DNA of 64,000 nt from positions 1 to 64,000 of the forward strand of contig NZ_NFMA01000015.1 of assembly GCF_002161175.1 (NCBI RefSeq). Reading direction: 5' to 3'. Each line of letters begins with the position of its first letter. Position 1 is the first letter of the stretch. Both the position numbers and the translations under genes were made by a program. Positions 7,882 through 16,428 of this stretch are shown here, in pieces. Source of the stretch: Flavonifractor sp. An100. Its GTDB lineage: Bacteria; Bacillota; Clostridia; Oscillospirales; Oscillospiraceae. The notes below the pieces were generated by a model that worked only from the letters and a program-made list of their open reading frames with translations, was not told the origin of the DNA and did no database searches.

Positions 7882-8805
7882 ATGACAGATTTAAAACAGA
7901 CCTGTAAGATCGCCGTGGTGCAGGCGGCGCCCATTATGTTTGACCGGGCTACCTGTACGGCAAAGGCCGTGGATCTGATCGCCCAGGCGGCGGAGCAGGA
8001 GGCCGAGCTGATCGTATTCCCCGAGCTGTTCGTGCCCGGGTATCCCTACGGCATGACCTTTGGCTTTACCGTGGGCAGCCGGAACGAAGAGGGACGAAAG
8101 GATTGGAAGGTCTACTATGACCAGTCCATTGTGGTGCCCGGAGCGGAGACCCGCCAGCTGGGTGAGGCGGCCAAAAAGGCCAAGGCCTATGTGAGTATCG
8201 GCGTGTCCGAGCGGGACGCAGTGAACGGGACCCTCTATAACACCAACCTCTTTTTCTCCCCCGAGGGAGAGCTGATTACCGTACACCGCAAGCTCAAGCC
8301 CACCGGGGCCGAGCGGGTGGTGTGGGGCGATGCAGACAAGGACTATTTCCCGGTAGCCCAGACGCCCTGGGGCGTGATGGGTAGCCTGATCTGCTGGGAG
8401 AGCTACATGCCCCTGGCCCGGGTGGCCCTGTACCAGAAGGGCGTCTCCCTGTACATCTCCCCCAACACCAACGACAACCCCGAGTGGCAGAGCACCATTC
8501 AGCACATCGCCCTGGAGGGAAGGTGCTACTTTATTAACTGCGACATGTTCTTTACTAAGGACATGTATCCCAAGGACCTGCACTGCCAGCAGGAGATTCA
8601 GGTCCTGCCCGACATTGTCTGCCGGGGCGGCAGCTGCATTGTGGACCCCTATGGCCACTATGTGACCCAGCCCGTTTGGGATAAGGAGGAGATCATCTAC
8701 GCCCAACTGGACATGGACAAGGTGCCCATGAGCAAGATGGAACTGGATGTGTGCGGACACTATGCCCGTCCCGATGTGCTACAGCTGACGGTAGTGGACC
8801 GCTAA
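7882..8805 (+). CDS. Nitrilase (carbon-nitrogen hydrolase superfamily, nitrilase branch)
   Basis: Enzyme of 307 aa expected to hydrolyse a nitrile to a carboxylic acid and ammonia. The start at ATG 7882 is set by an AGGTGG site; an upstream in-frame ATG lies inside the promoter. The catalytic triad is visible: Glu48 in IVFPELFVPGYPYG, Lys137 in VHRKLKPTGAERVVWG, and Cys171 in GSLICWESYMPLARVALY. The CWExxMP motif and the RKLKPT-ER-WG segment are typical of true nitrilases (EC 3.5.5) rather than amidases of the same superfamily. Followed after 34 bases by a LysR regulator and divergent from the TRAP/amidohydrolase operon, suggesting a shared catabolic role with ammonia release. Confidence 0.93.
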   Translation: MTDLKQTCKIAVVQAAPIMFDRATCTAKAVDLIAQAAEQEAELIVFPELFVPGYPYGMTFGFTVGSRNEEGRKDWKVYYDQSIVVPGAETRQLGEAAKKAKAYVSIGVSERDAVNGTLYNTNLFFSPEGELITVHRKLKPTGAERVVWGDADKDYFPVAQTPWGVMGSLICWESYMPLARVALYQKGVSLYISPNTNDNPEWQSTIQHIALEGRCYFINCDMFFTKDMYPKDLHCQQEIQVLPDIVCRGGSCIVDPYGHYVTQPVWDKEEIIYAQLDMDKVPMSKMELDVCGHYARPDVLQLTVVDR

Positions 8806-8839
8806 AGACCGGTCACAGCTATGACAGGGGGGATGCCAT

Positions 8840-9745
8840 ATGACCATTGACAATCTGCGCTGCTTTGTCATCCTGGCCCAGGAGCTGAACTTTACCCGGG
8901 CGGCGGAGAAGGCCCACATTACCCAGACCGCCATGAGCCGGAAGATCACCAGCATTGAAAATGAGCTCTCCGCCCAGCTGTTTACCCGCAACCACCATCA
9001 GGTGGGGCTCACCAGCGCCGGACAGGAGTTTTACAACCAGGTGCTCCCCATCCTGGAGGACTACGATGTGGCCGTCATCCGGGCCCAGAACATGGACCGG
9101 GGACTGCGGGACTCCATCCAGATCGGCGTGGGCGTCTATGAGCACGCCCTGCTGGTGCCGGTGATGGAGGAATTTACCGGGCGCTACCCGGTGCAGAAGA
9201 TCAACTGCGTACAGTACAAGTACCGGGAGCTGCTGGAGGAGTTTGAACGGGACCGGCTGGATGTGATCGTCACCAGCGATCAGTTCCTCCACACCGTCTC
9301 AAAGAAAGATCTGGAGATGGTGCTCCTCCACGACCACGCCTGGGTGGTGGCCATTCACCGGGACAACCCCCTGGCGGCCTCCGACCCGGTGGAGATGGAC
9401 CTGCTCTACGACCAGAACATTATCACCATGAATGAGGGGAGCATCAACGTGGTGCGCAACGCCTTCCACCAGTGGTTCCCCCTGTCCTCCCTGGACTACG
9501 TGAACACCCACGAGACCAAGCTGATGCTGGTCAACGCCAACCGGGGGGTGGGCTTTATCCCCGCCTTTGTCAGTGTGCAAAGCTATCCCAACGTGGTCAC
9601 CCGGCAGCTGTCCCCGCCCTACCGGCCCAGAAAGTATTACGCCATCATCAAAAAGTACAACAGCAACCCCTATGCCCATCAGCTGGTGGATATGCTGGAG
9701 GAGTATTACGCTCCCAAGCTCTGGATCCGGGAGCTGAGGACCTGA
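8840..9745 (+). CDS. LysR-family transcriptional regulator of the nitrilase/TRAP locus
   Basis: Protein of 301 aa. The N-terminal winged helix-turn-helix (residues 1-60, MTIDNLRCFVILAQELNFTR ... ITQTAMSRKITSIENEL) is followed by a LysR effector-binding domain. An AGGGGGGATG ribosome site precedes ATG 8840. It lies 34 bases after the nitrilase gene with no terminator between, so it is probably co-transcribed. By position it likely controls the divergent promoters at 7560-7881. It ends before a strong bidirectional hairpin. Confidence 0.93.
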   Translation: MTIDNLRCFVILAQELNFTRAAEKAHITQTAMSRKITSIENELSAQLFTRNHHQVGLTSAGQEFYNQVLPILEDYDVAVIRAQNMDRGLRDSIQIGVGVYEHALLVPVMEEFTGRYPVQKINCVQYKYRELLEEFERDRLDVIVTSDQFLHTVSKKDLEMVLLHDHAWVVAIHRDNPLAASDPVEMDLLYDQNIITMNEGSINVVRNAFHQWFPLSSLDYVNTHETKLMLVNANRGVGFIPAFVSVQSYPNVVTRQLSPPYRPRKYYAIIKKYNSNPYAHQLVDMLEEYYAPKLWIRELRT

Positions 9746-9757
9746 GTAACAATGAAA

Positions 9758-9803
9758 AACACCGCCCTCCGGGAGCAGCCGCTTCCGGGGGCGGTGTTTT
9801 TTT
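9758..9803. terminator. Bidirectional terminator between the LysR gene and glgP
   Basis: AACACCGCC(CTCC)...GGGGGCGGTGTT hairpin with T7 on the plus side and an A-rich left flank. It can serve the convergent LysR and glgP transcripts. Confidence 0.85.
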
Positions 9804-9817
9804 GTTCCGGGGAGTTT

Positions 9818-12250
9818 TTACCGGGTGGGGACGTGCCAGATGTTCTTGGCGTAGTCCATAATGGAGCGGTCGGCGGCGAAGATGCCCGACCGGGCGATGT
9901 TGATCAAAGACATCTGGTTCCAGCGCTTGCGGTCGGCGTAGGTCTCCAGGGCCCGGCGGTGGGCGGCACAGTAGCTGTCAAAGTCGGCCAGGAGCATATA
10001 TTCGTCGGCCATGCTGCCGCCGGAGCCGAAGAGCAGGCGGTTGGTCAGGTCGTTGTAGGAGATATGGTCGTCGAAGCCGGCGGAGATCTGGTCGATGACC
10101 CGCTTCAGGGCCTGGTTCTGCTGGTAGTAGTCCAGAGAGCGGTAGCCCTGGCGCTTGCGCTCAGCCACCTGGTCGGCGGTGAGACCGAAGAGGAAGATGT
10201 TCTCACTGCCCACCTGCTGGTGCATCTCCACGTTGGCCCCGTCCAGGGTGCCGATGGTCAGCGCGCCGTTCATCATGAACTTCATGTTGCCCGTGCCGCT
10301 GGCCTCCTTGCCGGCGGTGGAGATCTGCTCGCTAAGCTCGGAGGCGGGCATCAGCTTCTCCGCCAGAGACACCCGGTAGTTCTCCAGGAAGACCACCTGG
10401 AGCTTATCCTTACAGATGGGGTCGTTGGCGATCTGGGCGGCCAGGGAGTTAATGAGCTGGATGATCTCCTTAGCTACATGGTAGCCGGGAGCGGCCTTGG
10501 CGCCGAAGAGGAAGGTCTGGGGCGTAAAGTCCATGTTGGGGTTATCCTGGAGCTGCTGGTACAGATAGACAATGTGCAGCACGTTGAGCAGCTGCCGCTT
10601 ATACTCGTGCAGCCGCTTGACCTGGACGTCAAAGAGGGCGTCGGTGTTCAGGATGATACCGGACTCCCGGGCCACATAGCTGGCAAAGCGCCGCTTATTC
10701 TCATTCTTGATGGACTCCAGACGGCTGAGGACAGACTGATCGTCCTTGTACTTTTCCAGTCCCTTAATGGCTTCGGGGTGGAGCAGGTATTTGCTGCCCC
10801 CCGTGCACTCCCGGATAAGGGCGTCCAGCTTGGGGTTGATCTGGGACAGCCAGCGGCGGTGGTCCACACCGTTGGTGACGTTTTTGAACTTTTCCGGGTT
10901 GGCCACATAGGCGTCGTGGAATACGTCCCGCTTGAGGATATCGGAGTGGAGAGCGGACACGCCGTTAATGGCCTGGCAGGCGCACACACACAGGTTGGCC
11001 ATGCGCACCTCGCCACCCCAGATAATGGCCATGTGGGCGATCTTTCCCTGGTCGTTGCCGTAGCGGCCCTGGAGCTCATCCTGGTAGCGGCGGGCAATCT
11101 CTTTTAAAATCTGCCAGATCCGGGGCAGCAGGGTCTCAATCAGGCTCTGGGGCCAGCGCTCCAGGGCCTCGGCCAGGATGGTGTGGTTGGTGTAGCACAC
11201 GGTGTGGGTGACGATATACCAGGCATCGTCCCAGGAATACCCCTCCACATCCAGCAAAATCCGCATTAGCTCGGGGATGACCAGGGTGGGGTGGGTGTCG
11301 TTGATCTGGATGACGTGCTTCTCATGGAAGTTGCGCAGGGTGCCGTACTGGGCCCGGTGCTGCCGGATGATGGACTGCACCGTGGCGGAGACAAAGAAGT
11401 ACTGCTGCTTTAAGCGCAGGGACTTGCCCTCATAGTGGTTGTCGTCGGGGTAGAGGACCTTGGCGATGACCTCTGCCATGGCCTGCTGCTCCACCGCCTT
11501 GAGGTACTCGCCCCGGGAGTAGAGGGACATGTCCACGGGCACCGGGCTCTTGGCGTCCCACAGACGCAGGGTGTTGGTATGGCGGGTCTTGTAGCCGGCG
11601 ATCTCCATGTCCCGGGGGATGGCCAGCACGGTGGTGTAGCCCACGTGCTCGGGGTGGTTGTGGCCCTGGCTGTCCCAGTGGTCCTCCACGGTGCCCCCGA
11701 AGCGGACTTCCTCGGTCTCGTCCAGCTTGGGAATGAGCCAGGCGTCGCCCAGACCCAGCCAGTTGTCCGCCAGCTCTACCTGCTTGCCGTCAATGATCTT
11801 CTGCTTAAAAATACCCAGCTCATAGCAGATGGAGTAGCCGGTGGCGGGGATCTCCAGGGTGGTCATGGAGTCCAGATAGCAGGCGGCCAGGCGGCCCAGA
11901 CCGCCGTTGCCCAGACCGGCGTCGGGCTCGGACTCAAACAGGTCGGAGGCGGAGAAGCCCAGGCCCTCCAGGGCGCTTTTTAGGGTGTCCAGCAGTCCTA
12001 AGTTGTAGGCGTTTTTCTCCAGAGAGCGGCCCATCAGAAACTCCAGGGACAGGTAGTGGACCTGGCGCTTCTGGCCCTCCCACACCTGGTTGTCCGTCTC
12101 CATCTGACGGCGGGACATGATGTCCCGCAGCACCAGAGCACAGGCCTTGAACATGTGGTTGGGGGTGGCCTCATCCACGGTGCGTCCAAAGTTGCGCTGA
12201 AGCTTGCCTATAATCATATCGGTCAGCTGGGCCTTTGTATATTCAGCCAT
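9818..12250 (-). CDS. glgP: Glycogen/maltodextrin phosphorylase
   Basis: GT35 phosphorylase of 810 aa that releases glucose-1-phosphate from alpha-1,4-glucan. ATG 12250 follows CAGGAGGC. Landmarks: QVHYLSLEFLMGRSL and GNGGLGRLAACYLDSMTTLE in the N-terminal half, HTVCYTNHTILAEALERWP, and the pyridoxal-phosphate region KEASGTGNMKFMMNGALTIG with GTLDGANVEM. An in-frame upstream ATG at 12349 falls inside the promoter. It has its own promoter and follows the glgBCDA operon, so synthesis and breakdown genes are neighbours but separately transcribed. Confidence 0.97.
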   Translation of the reverse strand: MAEYTKAQLTDMIIGKLQRNFGRTVDEATPNHMFKACALVLRDIMSRRQMETDNQVWEGQKRQVHYLSLEFLMGRSLEKNAYNLGLLDTLKSALEGLGFSASDLFESEPDAGLGNGGLGRLAACYLDSMTTLEIPATGYSICYELGIFKQKIIDGKQVELADNWLGLGDAWLIPKLDETEEVRFGGTVEDHWDSQGHNHPEHVGYTTVLAIPRDMEIAGYKTRHTNTLRLWDAKSPVPVDMSLYSRGEYLKAVEQQAMAEVIAKVLYPDDNHYEGKSLRLKQQYFFVSATVQSIIRQHRAQYGTLRNFHEKHVIQINDTHPTLVIPELMRILLDVEGYSWDDAWYIVTHTVCYTNHTILAEALERWPQSLIETLLPRIWQILKEIARRYQDELQGRYGNDQGKIAHMAIIWGGEVRMANLCVCACQAINGVSALHSDILKRDVFHDAYVANPEKFKNVTNGVDHRRWLSQINPKLDALIRECTGGSKYLLHPEAIKGLEKYKDDQSVLSRLESIKNENKRRFASYVARESGIILNTDALFDVQVKRLHEYKRQLLNVLHIVYLYQQLQDNPNMDFTPQTFLFGAKAAPGYHVAKEIIQLINSLAAQIANDPICKDKLQVVFLENYRVSLAEKLMPASELSEQISTAGKEASGTGNMKFMMNGALTIGTLDGANVEMHQQVGSENIFLFGLTADQVAERKRQGYRSLDYYQQNQALKRVIDQISAGFDDHISYNDLTNRLLFGSGGSMADEYMLLADFDSYCAAHRRALETYADRKRWNQMSLINIARSGIFAADRSIMDYAKNIWHVPTR

Positions 12251-12320
12251 AACAGAAGCCTCCTGATTTGTATAAAATGTGAAAATGGGTGTGCAGCTCT
12301 TCCTGCGCCCATACAAGGAA

Positions 12321-12349
12321 ATTGTAACAGATTTCCTGTAGAGCGTCAA
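12321..12349 (-). promoter_or_regulatory. Promoter of glgP
   Basis: Minus strand TTGACG (12344-12349), 17-nt spacer, TACAAT (12321-12326), about 70 bases upstream of the glgP start codon. Confidence 0.7.
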
Positions 12350-12405
12350 TCGGCAGAAGGGTTGTAAAACCTTGGGAGGACAAGGGCGTTCCTTGTGTTT
12401 TTGAC

Positions 12406-12441
12406 AACAAAAAGCCCCCGCTTCCCAAGGAAGCGGGGGCT
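12406..12441 (-). terminator. Terminator of the glgBCDA operon
   Basis: Perfect 13-bp arms AGCCCCCGCTTCC/GGAAGCGGGGGCT (12413-12441) with a short CAA loop, followed by TTTTTGTTG on the minus strand, just after the glgA stop. Confidence 0.92.
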
Positions 12442-12452
12442 GGAAGAGGGGC

Positions 12453-13889
12453 TCAGCCCAGAATACGCTGGTAGATGTCCAAATACTGCTTGGCGGAATT
12501 GGTCCAGGAGAAGTCGGCCGTCATGTCCTCCTTCTGTAGGCCACGCCAGGCCTTTTTATTGTTGAGGTACAGGTCCACCGCCTCCCGCAGCACCCACACC
12601 ATGTCGCCGGCGTTGATGTTGGAGAAGGTGAAGCCCCGGCCCTCGCCGGTGTACTTGTTGTAGGGGGTGACCGTGTCCTTCAGTCCGCCCGTCTCCCGCA
12701 CCACAGGTACGGTACCAAAGCGCATGGCGATCATTTGGGACAGACCGCAGGGCTCGGAGATGGAGGGCATGAGGAACAGGTCTGCTCCGGCGTAAATCAT
12801 GGTGGACAGAGGTGCGGAGTAGGTCAGCTGGGCGGCAAACCGGCCGGGGTACTGGCTCTGGGCGTGGCGGAAGGCCTCCTCATACTGCCAGTCGCCGGTG
12901 CCAAGCACCACCATCTGTACATCCATGCCCATGATCTCGTGGAGGGTGTCGGTGATGAGGGAGAAGCCCTTGTGGCCCACCAGGCGGGAGACACAGGCGA
13001 TGATGGGAAGGTCCGGATTTTCCTGTAGGCCCACCGCACGCTGCAGGGCGGCCTTACACTCGTCCTTCCCCTTCACCAGGGCCTTGACACTGTAGTTGCA
13101 GGCCAGGCCCGGATTGGTGGCCGGGTCGTAGAGGTCCATGTCGATACCGTTGAGGATTCCCTCAATTTTACCACTTTGCTGGTTGATCACGCCGTCCAGG
13201 CCCCGGGCATAGAAGGGGGTGCGCAGCTCCTGGGCGTAGGTGGGGGAGACGGTGGTGACAAAGTTGGAGGCCAGAATGGCGCCCTTCATCAGGTTCACGT
13301 CCCCGAAGTAGGCCAACATGCCCTCGTTGAGGTAGCTGCGGTCCAGGCCGATCACATCCTGGAGCACCTGGTCGCCGTAGCGGCCCTGGTACTCGATGTT
13401 GTGGATGGTGAACACCGTCTTGGCGTTTCCCAGCTGGGGGATGCGGTACTTTTCCTCCAGCAGATATACGGGGACCAGGGCGGTCTGCCAGTCGTTGCAG
13501 TGGATGATGTCCGGCGCCCAATCCAGCTGGCCCGGGGTCTCGATGATGGCCCGGCAGAAGTAGGCAAAGCGCTCACAGTCATCGAAGTGGCCGTAGATCT
13601 GCCAGCGCTTGAAGTAATACTCGTTGTCCACAAACCAGTAGGTCACACCCTCCCGCTCCAGCTGGAAGATGCCGCAGTAGACCTGCCGCCAGGAGAGGGT
13701 GACGTTGAAGTACTTCAGGAAGGTCATCTGGCTGCGCCAGTCGCCGCCAATACCTTCATACAGCGGCAGGATGACCTTCACCTCGTGGCCCTCCTTGGCC
13801 AGGGCCTGGGGCAGGGAGCCGGCCACATCGGCCAGACCGCCGGTTTTAATAAAGGGAGCAACTTCGGGCGAGGCAAACAAAATCTTCAT
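12453..13889 (-). CDS. glgA: Glycogen synthase (ADP-glucose dependent, GT5)
   Basis: Glucosyltransferase of 478 aa that extends alpha-1,4-glucan from ADP-glucose. ATG 13889 follows AAGGGGATCT. It shows the GT5 substrate motif K15-TGGL in MKILFASPEVAPFIKTGGL, the N-terminal Rossmann domain, the HCNDWQTAL and TVFTIHNIEYQG motifs, and the C-terminal acid loop FLMPSISEPCGLSQMIAMR(FG)TVPVVRETGGL. Last gene of the glgB-glgC-glgD-glgA unit. Confidence 0.97.
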   Translation of the reverse strand: MKILFASPEVAPFIKTGGLADVAGSLPQALAKEGHEVKVILPLYEGIGGDWRSQMTFLKYFNVTLSWRQVYCGIFQLEREGVTYWFVDNEYYFKRWQIYGHFDDCERFAYFCRAIIETPGQLDWAPDIIHCNDWQTALVPVYLLEEKYRIPQLGNAKTVFTIHNIEYQGRYGDQVLQDVIGLDRSYLNEGMLAYFGDVNLMKGAILASNFVTTVSPTYAQELRTPFYARGLDGVINQQSGKIEGILNGIDMDLYDPATNPGLACNYSVKALVKGKDECKAALQRAVGLQENPDLPIIACVSRLVGHKGFSLITDTLHEIMGMDVQMVVLGTGDWQYEEAFRHAQSQYPGRFAAQLTYSAPLSTMIYAGADLFLMPSISEPCGLSQMIAMRFGTVPVVRETGGLKDTVTPYNKYTGEGRGFTFSNINAGDMVWVLREAVDLYLNNKKAWRGLQKEDMTADFSWTNSAKQYLDIYQRILG

Positions 13890-13966
13890 AGAGATCCCCT
13901 TTCCGATCACAAGATTCCTCGGGGAGGGGGGCGTGTGATCTGATCATCCCCCCAACGAAAACGGAC

Positions 13967-14006
13967 AGCCGCAGGGGCGCGGGCGTACTGCCGCGCCCTT
14001 GCGGCC
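13967..14006 (-). other. Stem-loop between glgD and glgA
   Basis: Arms GCCGCAGGGGCGCGG/CCGCGCCCTTGCGGC with an eight-base loop lie in the 134-bp gap between glgD and glgA, the only large gap among the first four glycogen genes. The minus-strand flank is not a clean T run, so it may be an mRNA processing or stabilising stem rather than a full terminator. Confidence 0.5.
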
Positions 14007-14023
14007 TGACATGGAAACGTGAA

Positions 14024-15139
14024 TTAGACCACGGAGCCCTTGGCAATGGCCAGGGGGTAGCTGCTGTGGCCCATGAGCATCCGGCCCTCGTTGACGGTCA
14101 CGTTTTTATCCGTGATGACATAGGACAGGGAGGCTCCCGCCTTTACCACGGTGCCCTGCATCAGCACGCTGTTGGACACCTTGGCGCCCTTCTCCACAAT
14201 GACGCCGCGGGAGAGGATGGAGTCGGTGACTTCGCCCTCGATGTAGCAGCCGTCGGCCACCAGGGAGCGGGTGGAGACACTGCTGGGGCCATAGTAGGTG
14301 GAGGGGTTGGACTGGTCCTTGGTGCGGATGGGACGGTCGGGGTTAAACAGGTCGGCCCGGATGGCGGGGTCCTGTAGGTCCATGGAGTGCTGGAAGTAGT
14401 CGCTCACCGACTGGAAGCGGCCCACATAGCCCTCATGGACGTAGGGCACCATTTTCAGAGACTTCAGACGGGGCTGAAGCACGCCGCGGCTGAAGCTGAC
14501 CACATCGTGGGCGGCACAGTAGTCCACCATGTCCAGCAGCAGCTGCTTGGAAAGGATATAAATTTCCAGAGATTCCAGAGCCTTGTCCGCGGCGGTGGGG
14601 TGGATGGACAGGTCAGTGACCCGGCCCTCGGCGCTCACCTCCACATACTCGGAGAACCGGGGCGCTCCGTGGGGGGTGGGGGTACACACCACCGTGACGT
14701 CGGCTCCGGTGGCGATGTGCTGCTCCAGCACCTTAGCCACCGGCAGGTTCAGGGCGGTATCGCCCCAAGCCATGATGACGTACTCCTGGCGGATGTTGTT
14801 GAGGTAGCCAGCCACGCCGGCCAGGGCCTCCATGTTGCCCCGGTACTCCCCGTGGCCGTGCTCGGCGTAGCTAAAGGGGGGCAGGATGCGCAGACCGCCG
14901 TGCTTGCGGGACAGGTCCCAGTCTTTGCCGGAGCCCAGGTGGTCCAGCAGGGACTGGTAGCTCTCATGGACGATAATGCCCACGTCGGTGATGCCGGCGT
15001 TGACATAGTTGGACAGCATGAAATCGATCAGGCGGTACCGGCCGCCAAAGGGCAGAGAACAGGTATTACGCGGGCGGGTCAGCTCCCCCAGGTTGGAGTC
15101 GGAGCGGTAGGCAAACAGGATGCCGTGGAGATCATTCAT
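14024..15139 (-). CDS. glgD: ADP-glucose pyrophosphorylase subunit GlgD
   Basis: Protein of 371 aa, paralogous to GlgC and found with it in Firmicutes, where the two form a heteromeric ADP-glucose pyrophosphorylase. N-terminal nucleotidyltransferase domain [20 protein letters not shown], then [20 protein letters not shown], and a C-terminal left-handed beta-helix with hexapeptide repeats ([20 protein letters not shown]). The phosphate-binding loop GGxGxRL of GlgC is absent, consistent with a regulatory subunit. Its start overlaps the glgC stop by four bases (ATGA), so translation is coupled. Confidence 0.94.
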   Translation of the reverse strand: MNDLHGILFAYRSDSNLGELTRPRNTCSLPFGGRYRLIDFMLSNYVNAGITDVGIIVHESYQSLLDHLGSGKDWDLSRKHGGLRILPPFSYAEHGHGEYRGNMEALAGVAGYLNNIRQEYVIMAWGDTALNLPVAKVLEQHIATGADVTVVCTPTPHGAPRFSEYVEVSAEGRVTDLSIHPTAADKALESLEIYILSKQLLLDMVDYCAAHDVVSFSRGVLQPRLKSLKMVPYVHEGYVGRFQSVSDYFQHSMDLQDPAIRADLFNPDRPIRTKDQSNPSTYYGPSSVSTRSLVADGCYIEGEVTDSILSRGVIVEKGAKVSNSVLMQGTVVKAGASLSYVITDKNVTVNEGRMLMGHSSYPLAIAKGSVV

Positions 15140-16344
15140 GCCCGCTCACCTCCCTTCACGTCTTCCCGGACCATGGCGTTGGGCGACACCACGGCCTTTT
15201 CTCCGATGGTGACCCCTCCGGCCACCACGGCAATGCCCCAGTTGGGGTCGTCGGTGGGAGCGGTGCCCACCTGGGCCCCCGCTTCAATGACGGCATTCTC
15301 CGCCACGATGGCGTAGGACACCTGAGCCCCCGCCTTCACCACACTGCCGGGCATGAGGATGGAGTACTGCACATCGGCGCCCTCCTCCACTGTGACCGAG
15401 TGGAACAGCACCGAGTTCTCCACCGTGCCGTCCACCTGGCAGCCGCCGGTGACCAGAGAGTGGGAGATCTTGGCGTTGGGACCCGTCACATGGGGGGGAC
15501 GGATGGGGGTGCGGGCGTAAATGGGCCAGCTGGGGTCGAAGAGGTCGATGCTGCTCCGGGGGGCCAGCATATCCATGTTGGCGTCCCACAGGGAGTTGAT
15601 GGTGCCCACGTCCTTCCAATAGCCGTGGAAGCGGTAGGCCATAAGCTTTTCCCCGGCTCCCAGCATGTTGGGGATGATGTTCTTGCCGAAGTCATTGGAG
15701 GAGTTGGGGTCAGCCTCGTCCTCAATGAGATATTGCCGCAGCTTGGACCAGGTAAAGACGTAGATGCCCATGGAGGCCAGGTTGCTCTTGGGCTGAGGGG
15801 GCTTCTCCTCAAACTCATAGATCTGGTCGTTCTCATCCACGTTCATGATGCCAAACCGGGTGGCCTCCTCCATGGTCACCTCTAAAACCGAGATGGTGCA
15901 AGCGGCTCCGGTCTTCTTATGTAGGTCTACCATGTCGGCGTAGTCCATCTTATAGATGTGGTCGCCGGACAGGATGACCACATAGTCCGGGTCATACAGG
16001 TCCAAAAAGCCGATGTTTTGATAGATGGCGTTGGCGGTGCCCTTGTACCAGGTGCCCTGGTCGCCCTCCCGCATGTAGGGGGGAAGGATGTGCACGCCGC
16101 CGTCGGAGCGGTCCAGGTCCCAAGGCTGGCCATTGCCCAGATAGCTGTTCAGCTCCAGGGGACGGTACTGGGTGAGAACACCCACCGTATCAATGCCGGA
16201 GTTGACACAGTTGGACAGGGGAAAGTCGATGATGCGATACTTCCCGCCGAAGGGTACGGCGGGTTTGGCTACGTGGCTGGTCAGGGCGTAGAGGCGGCTG
16301 CCCTGTCCGCCGGCCAGCAACATGGCCACAACTTCTTTCTTCAT
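15136..16344 (-). CDS. glgC: Glucose-1-phosphate adenylyltransferase, catalytic subunit
   Basis: Makes ADP-glucose from glucose-1-phosphate and ATP, the committed step of bacterial glycogen synthesis. 402 aa from ATG 16344 after AGAGGTGAAC; the in-frame ATG at 16425 lacks a good site. Motifs: [20 protein letters not shown] (nucleotide loop), [44 protein letters not shown], and a C-terminal beta-helix. Overlaps glgD by four bases. Confidence 0.97.
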   Translation of the reverse strand: MKKEVVAMLLAGGQGSRLYALTSHVAKPAVPFGGKYRIIDFPLSNCVNSGIDTVGVLTQYRPLELNSYLGNGQPWDLDRSDGGVHILPPYMREGDQGTWYKGTANAIYQNIGFLDLYDPDYVVILSGDHIYKMDYADMVDLHKKTGAACTISVLEVTMEEATRFGIMNVDENDQIYEFEEKPPQPKSNLASMGIYVFTWSKLRQYLIEDEADPNSSNDFGKNIIPNMLGAGEKLMAYRFHGYWKDVGTINSLWDANMDMLAPRSSIDLFDPSWPIYARTPIRPPHVTGPNAKISHSLVTGGCQVDGTVENSVLFHSVTVEEGADVQYSILMPGSVVKAGAQVSYAIVAENAVIEAGAQVGTAPTDDPNWGIAVVAGGVTIGEKAVVSPNAMVREDVKGGERA

Positions 16345-16428
16345 GCTGTTCACCTCTTGTCTGTTTCGAGCGCGGGGACTGGGGAATCTATGAAACCAGG
16401 ACCGGAGGGGTCCTGAGATTTCCAATGC

